From positions 2,172,001 to 2,236,000 of the forward strand of contig NC_087067.1 in assembly GCF_963678635.1 (NCBI RefSeq): 64,000 nucleotides of DNA, written 5' to 3'. Position 1 is the first letter of the stretch, and each line of letters begins with the position of its first letter. Origin of the DNA: Symsagittifera roscoffensis. Lineage: Eukaryota > Xenacoelomorpha > Acoela > Convolutidae. Below the pieces are notes generated by a model, which saw only the letters and a list, made by a program, of their open reading frames with translations, made no database searches and was not told the origin of the DNA. Positions 25,553-35,300 of the stretch are shown here, one piece after another. The translations under genes and the position numbers were made by a program.

Positions 25553-28500
25553 AATATTTATATTTAGCTTTTTTCAAGTATTTTCAAATTGCGAACATAT
25601 AATTTGATAAATCAATCTTTTCAGGAACATAATTTTGTTTTTGAAGGAAATACATTTTTTTTTGGCTGTAGTAGTTCAAGTTTTGTTAATTTTTATCTAA
25701 AACGAATTTTTAAATTACTTCCCTAAATAAATTACTACCTAAGAACAAATTACTTTAAACAGATGATTTACTCTCTATGAGCAACATTGGCGGGCCGTTA
25801 TGTTTTTCAGACCATAATACAACTGCATACAGTAAAATGAGTGATGCAAATTAAGGTTAATTTAAAGAGCTCAATTAATAACAAGCACTCACAACAACAA
25901 ACAGTAAACAGTTCAATTAGTTGATTCAAACTCATAAAAAAATATTCGGCCGTACGGTCTAAATATTTATGAGTCATGCAGCAAAAGTGTCAGGCAGAAC
26001 CAGATAGGGTAGGCAAAATAGAAAGCTTAAGAAGTATTTTCAAAACTAAACACGTTATACAAGCATAAAAGATTTTGGTAAAATAAATATCGAAACTAAA
26101 ACATATTAATTTTCGTAACTTGGAAAAATCTCCCGAGCCAAAAACCCGATAACAAAAGAGATTCCCAAAAAACCATTCTACAGACTGTCGACAAGACTGC
26201 GCCGACATGAGAAACGGTTACCTTGACCCACACAGAACAATTGACATTGTTCAGGGCCCTTGTCACATTTATGTTCACATGCACAGGGACACTCAAAAAA
26301 TGATCACCAAAACCACGGTGCAGGCTGTCGTCCAGGTGTTTGTCAAAATAGAGGAAAAAAGCAACTAACACATTACCGTTGAGCTGAGCATAGAACTATC
26401 AGCCTCTTGGTAACTTTTTAAATCTAAAATATTGATTTGATAAAAATAAATACTGATGACTCAATTTGATTACCTAATTTATATTGTCAACTTCTCGCGT
26501 CTCCCACAGAATTCCAGTCTGGCTTGTAAAGGTTATGATATTGTACTATATGGGGCCAGACCCCATTTGAAGATGAGCAGTATGAGTTATTTTATTCAGC
26601 GGTCTTCTCGGGACACCAAAAATTTGGTGACGACTCAACTGTTATCGGCCAAATAACTTAAGAACGCGCTGTTTTGGGGATCCACTTATCGATTAATTCA
26701 AACCCCAAGTAGATCAATATAAACTTTATAATTCTTCCAAAAAGATTTATTTATCATAATGGAAACCGACATGGAATTTCATGTAACCATAGTCAATTTT
26801 TATAGATCAGCATTTTTATAAATCTGGAACAGCCGAAGCGCTCTCTCACAAGTAAATTTGAAAAGCGTATGCCTTTGTCTACGAACCCTACGTTCGAGAT
26901 GGAGAAGCTGAAGGAGCAAGCTTCAGAAGTTCAACAGAAATTGAACGGATACACGTACGAGGAGGTTCTGCTGGCAGTGCAATCCCGACAGGATTCTCAA
27001 CGTTACGTTCGCCAGGGGCAGCTTCCACAGATTTTCGTTCTGTAGATGACATCTCATGAGTTTTCGAGTACACTTACAAACTTTTACATGAAGCAAAATG
27101 CAACCCATGACCTAAAGGCTGACCATGTGATCAAAATGCTCAATGATGGATCAAAGAGAAAGTTGCTGCTACTTGAGAAATCCAGAAGCCTGAAACTTAC
27201 CGCCAACGACAAAATTTTTTTCATATGAGGTTCAGGAAGAGTTGCAGAGTCGTGTATTGAGCCAGAGCTAGGTCGGCATATGTGATGTCAAATTTCTCGT
27301 CTTTGGAAGAGGTACTTATAATTTAAATGACTCAATAAGTATATCATAATAAAAATTCATTTTTGAATCAAAAAAATGAATATATTTTTTAGTAGATTTG
27401 ATTGATTTGCAATCATTCAAGAAAGAGCGGTGGTGAGTCACCAAAATCAATGCCGACCAGCACTGCCTCAAACCAGGATTTTTTATTGAATACATATCGG
27501 AAGTTGCGGATCGTCCTAGTCGATTGATCGACGCTTCAAATGAGGATTGCCCAATTCATAAGTGGAATTTTCAGTGGGTTGTTTAGCGAACTACGCCATC
27601 CAGAAGAAAAACGAGGCCAATATGAAACTGGTTGCCGTATGCCGTAAAAAAGAAGTTGTCTTTTACGGTATAGGTGTAAGAATAGTCACCTTAAAAGCCA
27701 GGAGAGACAATCTACTTTTCAATCAACTGCGCTTTGAATAAGGAGACAAGGTTGCTCAAGTGTTATTTGAGCAACTTTGTTCATCTTTTGATTTAGCTTT
27801 TATGTTTTTAACGATATTCCTTGATTAATCATTTTTTAAAACTTTTATGTTTTAACCAAAATTCTTTTTTGATCGGCGTGCACTTGGCCGAAATTTTAGT
27901 TGACCAATTTTCTTGGAAAGCCTAGTTGCAACAGAACACTGGAATAGATCTCTGGCGAGAGAAGAGGAGTGGGACATAGTCTTTTCAGATTCCTTTCAAA
28001 AGCTCGGTACACTGCAGCCAACCTTGCCAGAATCACCGACGGAATCGCCAAACTTTGCCAGAAACAGCAACAGAACAGCCAACCTTGACTCTGCTCAATC
28101 TTGCCTGGCTCGACGACAGTATAGCCAACCCTACCAGAATCACCGACAATACAACCAACCTGCCTGCTCAAGCCCCTTACCTGCTCATGCAACGAAGCCA
28201 AGGGATTTTGGGTTTTAAACTGTAAATTCGTTTCGAAAGTATTATTTGTTTTATTTTCAAATCATATTGGAATTCATATCAGTTCGCATTTTTGTTAATG
28301 GTTTTAAACTTTAAACATGATCTAATTTATGTTCAGCTTAAATTCAGAATGCAATTTTTTTTGAATTCAGATTAAATTCAGAAGCCAAAAAAAATTCAGA
28401 ATTTTTTTTGGCTTCAAGAAAACAGTATTTTATCCCTCATGTTTGTAGGACAAGACACAGTTTTTATATTAGACAATTATGAGGTTTATCTTATCCTCAT

Positions 28501-28836
28501 TTTAGCCCCTAAGACTAAATAAACATTCAATTTAACCCTGAAAAAAACTCACCATAAACCAGCTAAAGCGTAAGTGTGTTGAGCAACCGTGGTTGTAAGG
28601 AAAAATTGATCTTGTTTTTTTTTCGACCGTGTTAGTTAGAAGTTCTGTAGATATTAGCTGAAATGGGAAAACTGTTGCAATAAACGTAAACCAAAACCTA
28701 GACATAACCATCACATACAAGATTTTTGATCTTTTAACTCAACTTTCGTTTTTTTGGATAAATTTACCAAAATTATACAAATCTTAGAAAAACTTCACGT
28801 ACAGATCTAGCCATGCATAATGAGTATACCCACTCA
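25553..28836. other. intergenic region with small GC-richer exon-like fragments
   Basis: Three short stretches stand out from the AT-rich background. On the + strand, 26149-26368 is open and ends in TAA (includes DIVQGPCHIYVHMHRD). 26898-27044 starts ATG and reads MEKLKEQASEVQQKLNGYTY before TAG. 27586-27740 follows an acceptor-like GTTGTTTAG and reads KLVAVCRKKEVVFYGIGVRI before TAA. I recognise none of them and cannot join them into a gene. They may be exons of a small gene or decayed gene pieces. A further 101-codon frame at 27913-28218 overlaps an equally long antisense frame and is probably chance. Confidence 0.3.
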
Positions 28837-28961
28837 GAAATAAAGCAAAACCTTTCTGGCTTGACATTGTTTTAATTATTTTCGGCGGGAACTTAGGCAA
28901 ACGAAACGAGTATTGTCTCACTCTATGTTAGTCTTGTCTCTGTTTTGCTGAAATAACCTAA
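28837..28961 (+). repeat. 125-bp direct repeat, copy A
   Basis: The 125-bp block (starts GAAATAAAGC, ends ATAACCTAA) recurs at 29641-29765 with one visible mismatch (GAGTATTG versus GAGTTTTG). It lacks TG...CA ends. Confidence 0.85.
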
Positions 28962-29337
28962 GTTCTGATCACTTGATCTATTGGAAGAATTTTTAGAAGA
29001 TTTTTGCGCTAGTTATTATTTTATAGAATTTTTTAAAATTACATCACACGAAAGTCAAAATTGATTTTTAAGAAAAATCAGAAGGGAGATTGCAAAATAG
29101 GTACCAAAATTTTTGTACAACCAAATCTGTTAAAGGCGGGATAAACAATTTTCAATTTTAACGCTGATTATTTTGAATGAATGAACAAAAACACAAAAAG
29201 AAAAAATACCAATTAATCTCGGATCGACTATACGGATCGTGTCTAGATTTAATGTCGGATCGTTGCAAAGCAAATAATGGTGCTGATCTTATTACATAAT
29301 AAAAAGAATTTCTAACAATCTTTGATCAACACTAAAG

Positions 29338-29460
29338 CATATTCAATCGGTCTTTTGGTACTTGAAAGTGCGCTCTTTTGGTACTAAAACGCGCTCTTAT
29401 GGTACGCGCTCTTTTGGCATTTAAATGTGCGCTCTTTTGATACGCGCTCTTTTGTCGTGC
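29338..29460 (+). repeat. minisatellite with GCGCTCTTTTGGTAC units
   Basis: Five imperfect units of about 20-25 bases share GCGCTCTT(T/A)TGGTA. They lie between the two 125-bp direct repeats. Confidence 0.7.
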
Positions 29461-29640
29461 ACCCTCAATTTTCCTCCGTTTTTTTCAAATACATAACAAT
29501 ATGACAGCCCTGATTCCAACACACTGGAATGTAAGCGGGCAAACACTTCAAAAAACAGTTATTTTAAAATCAAATTTTTTGATAAGGGTTATTGGTGAAA
29601 AATGAACGCCCCGAAATAACAGCCTGCGGTTAAAAAACGG

Positions 29641-29765
29641 GAAATAAAGCAAAACCTTTCTGGCTTGACATTGTTTTAATTATTTTCGGCGGGAACTTAG
29701 GCAAACGAAACGAGTTTTGTCTCACTCTATGTTAGTCTTGTCTCTGTTTTGCTGAAATAACCTAA
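29641..29765 (+). repeat. 125-bp direct repeat, copy B
   Basis: The second copy of the block at 28837-28961, 804 bases downstream in the same orientation. The near-identity implies a recent duplication or two insertions of the same short element. Confidence 0.85.
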
Positions 29766-31027
29766 TTTTATTAGTAAAATTGTAAGGTATTAATTGAAAG
29801 TTATTTCAATTGTTTCGTGAATTTACGTTTGAATCTGTTTTTTTTCTGCTTTTAAAAAATTTAGGCAAACTGATCTTTCGGCACGTTGATGCACCACCGG
29901 AAATTGCTGCACAAGTTCAAAATTTATCTGAAAGTTTTGTGGAATGTGTCTGCAGATAAACTTTTGAATCAGGCCAACCTAGTCATAAACATATCAAACT
30001 AATATCCTCCTCCTCGAGGTGGATATAAGGTCTCTCGAATGAGAAACCTGGTTGACACAAAATGCATCTCAGACAATTCTATAACATGGAAAAAATGCTT
30101 ATCATAGAATTCGATACCATTCCAAAGAAACAAAAGAATCGTATAAAAATGATATGACTAGCATTTTTTCATTCAAAGAAATTGTATTATTAACTTTTTC
30201 CTATTCAGTGGAATTGTATGAGAAACATTTTTTCCACTCAACGTAACTGTATGATAAAAACTTCGAAGTTGCAAAAAAAATCATTTTTCGACTTCATAAT
30301 TGTGCACAAAAGAGTAAATAAATGAGGCAAAATTTCTTGAGCCCCGCCCAACCTGCCAGTCTCTCAGTAAAGGATAAAAACTGCAGAAACATTTAGAGTT
30401 TTGAAACTTTGTTACTGTGTTTCCTATAAGTGGAATTTTAAAAAAGTTTCAAAAAAATTCAAAAAACAAATAATTTTAGCAAAGAAAAGTGTTTTGTTGG
30501 TGCACCTCAAATTTAGCAAAAACACATTTAGAAAATAAATTGTACTGGTTGAATAAAAATTGAATTAGGCTAATACTAGAGAAATAGCGGACTCTTTGGG
30601 TAGTCAGGGGTCAAATGTCCGAGGAAAAGGGGGATAAAGACTCCCCTTAGACCTCACCTCTTCTCTTTCTTTTCTATAATCAGATAAATTTGTTCAGCGC
30701 TACGCGTAAAACACGTGAGCCAGATGAGTTGAAACTTCCGGACAAAACAAATTTATGAAAAGGCAACTATCGGTGTTATCTCAATGATGACCATCAATTT
30801 TTATATTTTTTTCCGATTCTACTTTGTTATGGAGGTAGATTTTCCAAAATCTATTGAATTATTTGGTCTAAAATTTTTGAAACGAAAAAAATGGCAGCTG
30901 GATAACTTATGATGTCACGTGATATGGTGTCACGTGGTGTCTCGTGATAAAAATCATGTGAGGCTACAGTTTGAAACGGGCAACAATTTACAGTTTGGAG
31001 AAGACGAAAATTTGAAAGAGCCGGGGC
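29766..31027. repeat. diverged dispersed-repeat region left of the retroelement
   Basis: No gene is visible. From about 30770 the sequence resembles 57860-58165 (shared blocks include GATGACCATCAATTTTTAT-like, GGAGGTAGATTTTCC-like and AGTAGATTGATACACC-like segments). Both are therefore copies of one dispersed repeat, and the left copy continues into the 451-bp duplication. Short direct repeats GTCACGTG sit at 30913-30945. Confidence 0.5.
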
Positions 31028-31478
31028 TTTAGATTAGGCGACAAACAAAAGTAGATTGATACACCTTGATATACAGAATAGCTGGGCAAATATCAGCTCC
31101 GAACCAGTAGATAAGTATTAGAAACAGTCGAACATAAATTTATGTAAGCTAGAACTAAAAACTTAGAAGAATCTTTGGGCGGTAAGGGGTGGAATTTCTG
31201 AGAGGATGGGGTTTAACTTTCGGAAGTCGGATCTCTCCTCTTCATCTTTATAAATTTTTTTCAATAAAAAAAATAAATCGCAGTTCAAGAGCAAAAAAAG
31301 TTAGATTTTTAACAATATTAGGGCCAACATTCGGGCTTTAACAGTTCAGCTTGTAGTGGTCCGTAAAAGTTAACTAAAATTTAGATGAAAAAGCTAGTTT
31401 TTCTAGAACACATTTGTGATAAAAATTGTAATCAAAAACATATCAGTCAATCTTGAACCTTCTGTACAAAAGTTGAAA
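31028..31478 (+). repeat. 451-bp direct repeat flanking the retroelement, left copy
   Basis: It matches 55257-55707 over 451 bases with one substitution seen (CCGTAAAAG versus CCGTAGAAG) and no indel. The left copy is followed by seven extra bases (CAAAAGT) and then the left LTR. The right copy begins at the base after the right LTR ends. This geometry is that of a target-site duplication, but about a hundred times longer than normal. Confidence 0.9.
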
Positions 31479-31485
31479 CAAAAGT

Positions 31486-31895
31486 TGAGTTATGACCGAT
31501 GTGGTTAACTCATAGAGTAATTTCGGATAGGGTACACCGTCTGCTCGTCACGCTATCTTATTTTCGGCCGGATAGATTCGTGCAACTTCTTAGTCTAATA
31601 CCGATCCTAATCTTGCTCTTATACTATCTAGTCTCAGGTTGTTTAACTAGTCTCTGCTAGGCTCAATAGATCTAGGGTATACTGGTTTATTGCGGCTGCT
31701 GAAGTTCTCATGGAGAGGCAACTAATTTCTAAGTTAAATTCAAATCTCTCTGGTGCTGAAATTACAAGTAATTTCAGCACTTACAAATAAGTGGGTTGTT
31801 AGTTTGATGGATCATGATTGGTTAATATTAAATACTTTACAGTGGTAAAATATCCAATTTATCCAATCATAAAATGTAGTTTGGATCAGGTTCCA
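31486..31895 (-). repeat. 3' LTR of the retroelement
   Basis: On the + strand it reads TGAGTTATGACC ... GATCAGGTTCCA. It matches the other LTR at 403 of 410 positions by eye, without indels. On the element's own strand a short purine-rich stretch (GGATGGG) abuts its start, serving as a weak polypurine tract. A minus-strand AATAAA lies at 31686-31691. It contains the perfect palindrome at 31754-31779. Confidence 0.92.
31754..31779. repeat. perfect palindrome in 3' LTR
   Basis: TGCTGAAATTAC is followed by AA and then its exact reverse complement GTAATTTCAGCA. Both LTRs carry it intact at the same offset. Confidence 0.9.
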
Positions 31896-33584
31896 CCCAT
31901 CCGGGTTTTACAGAGTTTTTTAGAATAGTCTTTCTGCAATTCAAAGGATGGATGATGGACGTTGGTATTTGGCGAACATCATATTTCTTCTGGGTTTTCT
32001 TGTGAGAGAAGTTCCAGGTTCAATCGCTGTGTCTTCTCATGACAACGACTGGGTTTTCGCAACAAACTCAAATCTGATTTCAGAATGGTTGGCTATGACA
32101 GGTTTTTCTGTTTCATGTAGAGAACTTCTTTTGTGTTCAACCTAGTCTGGGAATGGCGTGGAGATTGTGCGTGGAGGGGATGCCTGGTTACTCGGATCTG
32201 TACGTATACTTGAACATCGAGGTGGTCATTGGTCTAGTTCAATGAAGTCTTTTTCTGCGAAGTCAAGTTGTACTCTAAATCCTTTGAGTTGTGATTGTGG
32301 ACGGCATATTGATTGTGGTTGGCCATATTTTTTAGAGTGTAGTGGTGTCCTTTTGTCTTTGGATGTTCGTCTTTGGTGTTGTATGCTGATCTATATACTG
32401 CAAAGTATGTTTTACATTTTATAAAATTTTTATTAGTTTATTGTTTTAATTATGATTTTGATTAGTTGTTTTCACAAAAGCTTTTTGTTTTAGTTCGGTT
32501 ATTTTGAAGAGTTACTCACCCTTGAGTATCTCTTATTAAAAATAGAAGTGTGGTCACAAAGCGTGGATGTAGCGCGGTGGGTTAGGCCGGCTATAGAGCA
32601 TGCTCAGGACGTCCTCTCTGGTGGGTTAGGCCAGGAGTGGGAGTATGATTTCGTGCAGTTTCTGTGAGAGGTCCTGTTATGTGATAACTTTTTATGTTGG
32701 GTTTATTGTGGTTTTTCTTATGTTTCGTTGGTTGTGTCCTTTTTTCAAAAATCAAATTGTTTTTGGTATGGGTTTGTCTTTTGACTTTTTTGTGTTTTAT
32801 TATTTCTTTCTTAGACTTTATAATAGTCTTCAAAAGAATAAATTATCCAGTTTTAAACTGGGTTAATCCGGTTTGGGTACCGTTGGTTTCCTTTTCTTAG
32901 TCATGCTGTTATTCTATGTGTTGTGGTGTTTAGTAAGCTGCGTTGGTTAGTTTTGTTTAGTATATAATTCCTTTCCAACCGGGTTAAAGGAAAGTTTGAA
33001 ACTTGTTATCGTGTGTTAGAGTTGTTGAGTGTGAAAGCTTGAAACTGAAATTCATTATTTAAACAATTCTTCGTGGGCGAGCTGTGCGAGTTTGGATAGA
33101 ATTCTTGTGCGAGTGAATGAAAATAATAAAAAAAAGGTTAGTACTGCATTTTCGTTTTATCAATTTACTATATAGAATTTCAATTTTACTGCTAGTTTTG
33201 GGGAAAAATTAAGTTACAAATTTTCATCATTATTAGAATTACTGCTTTTAGGGAAATAATTTATAAATTAATTTACTACATTGGTATGAATTTTATTGAA
33301 TTTAGCTGGTGCAAAAGATTATTAGAGTTTTGAACAATTTGAAGAAATTTTCTATTTTTTATTTTTCTTTTGTGTATTTTGCAGATGATCGTGAGATGAA
33401 GACTAAAAATCTAAATGAGACATGGATTAAGAATGGTTAGTTTTTCAATTTGAATTTATTAGTTAAGAATAGTATAAATTATACTTACCTGTTAGTCGTC
33501 GGGGAAAAAACCGTGGGGGAAGATGTCGTGTTTTATGTCGGAATTTGTTAGTAATTTTGCTAGTATGCGAATGATGTTTTTAGT
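31896..33584 (-). other. retroelement 3' untranslated or decayed region
   Basis: 1.7 kb between the 3' ORF and the 3' LTR. On the minus strand a frame from about 32390 to 32140 looks protein-like (includes KGFRVQLDFAEKDFIELDQ) but is interrupted by a TGA and has no start, so it may be the remnant of a further ORF. A minus-strand consensus donor (CAG|GTAAGTAT) lies at about 33481-33490. Plus-strand open frames at 31948-32145 and 32158-32424 are probably antisense to this. Confidence 0.4.
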
Positions 33585-35300
33585 TTAAAGCAGTGGCCAA
33601 AGCAATTGAAGTGCTTTAATGGTTTTTAGTTCTTCAGTGCCAACTGCAAAATCATAAGGTGTGTTTTGGATGAGATTATATAATTTGTGATTGTATTTAG
33701 TGTTGTGAATGAATTCTAATATCGGGATTTCTATAGGTTGGACAAATTCATGTGGGATAAGGAAGGGTCTGGATTCTTCTGCGTTGAAGGTCTTCGTGAT
33801 GGGACAAAAAATATACTTTTGGGTTATGGGATCATAATTGCGAAGAATACCGTGAAGGTTAGTATCTTTGATGCAATATGTGAAGTTAAGAAAAAATGGT
33901 GAAGTGTACTTAGAGTTAATAAATTGAAAACGGTGGTGTGGTTGTCTTGATGGAGTGTGTAGATCAAAGTGATTTTGTATAAAGCGATAATATGTGTATG
34001 TGTGGGTTTGTTTAGTGCGTAACATAATGTCGTGTGAGCAGTGCAAATCTCGTTCATGTGGTGCAAGGAAATGAAAGGTTAGTGAAAATAATTGAAATTT
34101 TTCTTTAAAACTTTCGTAAGCTTGTGTGTCGGTTAGTGCTTCAGAAATGATGTGATCGAGTTTGCGATCAAATATATTGAGTGTAAATACATATGGTGTT
34201 TTGATGAAGAATTTTTCTGTGATTTGTGGGTTAGCGAAACGGTCATCATCTAAAAATTGGTCTTGGTTAGCTCGGATGATGTTATGATCGTAATATTCTA
34301 GCGTATATTCGTTAGCTCGGGGTGCAGTGTATGTTTTTAGTGACTTTTTATATCCTATATAAGTAAATTGTCTATGTGTTAGTGGTGTGGTGAGTCGATA
34401 TAGCCTATCTTGATTTCTTTCTATATCGATGTGAGTATTAGATAAAGGTAGGCAAAGGGGGTTAGTAAAATGATAATATGATGTCCAATGAATTGTAGGC
34501 ATTAAAACTTGTTCATCTACAAAACTACGTGTGTCGTTAGTGTCGTTAGGGGTATTCAAAGTATACTGTGGAAATGAGGGTAAGGTGATGGCTAAAAAAT
34601 CTTTTGTGTTAGTGTGATTTGGATGATTAATATATTCACGGGCTGTTCCTGGTTTTGTTGGAAATGGATGGTTTGGGAATTTTTTTTTGAAAGTGCGGTA
34701 AGCTCAATTAGTGCTAATTGATGATTCGGTGGATGTGGATGATGGTGCTAATGATGCGGTATAAGCTGAAGAGGGTGTAGGGGTAGGTGGGTTTGATGAT
34801 TCTATTGTGGATGAAATCTGGTTTTTAGTGGGGTTTTCAAGGTGGAAGGGTTATTGTTGTAGGGTGATAAAATTATCTAGTTCCTGGGAGATTTGGGGAG
34901 TATCTGGAGAATTGGATGATCGATCTGAATGAAATGAAGAGTAGGTTGGGGTGACTTGTGAAGCATAAGAGGGTGTAGAAATGGATGGGAGTGGGTTATT
35001 TGGTGGGATTGGTTGAAAAGGGGGTTTTGAAAAAACTGAGGAGTTGGTTTGAAAATTATTGGATGGAGATGGTTCAGAATCTGCAAATTCATCAGGGGTT
35101 TCAATATTTGGGTTATTGAGTTGTGAAATGGAGTATAAAACTGAGATATGGGAATTAGTGTCTGAATTCATGCCTGATGTTACATTATTGGTTGGGAAAT
35201 CGGGTGGCGGGAAAGCAAAAAGTGGAATTATTGTAATTGGAGTGTTGAGGTTGGTTGGATGGGAATTTGAGCGGTGTAGGGATCCAAGTTGTCGGCTCAT
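33585..35300 (-). pseudogene. retroelement 3' ORF (572 codons, two in-frame stops), function unknown
   Basis: A single frame runs from ATG at 35300 to the stop at 33585, interrupted by TAA at 34851-34853 and TGA at 34704-34706. The N-terminal 240 residues are rich in Pro, Ser, Thr and Asn. The C-terminal 324 residues (starting near MNTPNDTNDTRSF) are a compact domain rich in aromatic, His and Asn residues, with no family I recognise. The start overlaps the end of the env tail frame in an ATGA arrangement, as in coupled viral genes. Retroelements with ORFs 3' of env are uncommon. The long second frame with no upstream start suggests the stops are either recent or read through. Confidence 0.6.

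Noticed and set aside
28837-29765. A small LTR (TRIM) element bounded by the 125-bp repeats
   Set aside because: The repeats lack TG...CA ends, and I see no primer site, polypurine tract or target duplication.
31948-32424. Two plus-strand ORFs (65 and 88 codons) inside the element's 3' region
   Set aside because: The minus-strand frame opposite looks more protein-like, and the element is transcribed on that strand.
33120-33440. Plus-strand splice-like sites (AAAAAAG|GTTAGT, TTTTGCAG|ATG) suggesting a small host exon within the element
   Set aside because: The implied exon has an immediate stop and the signals are common in this AT-rich DNA.
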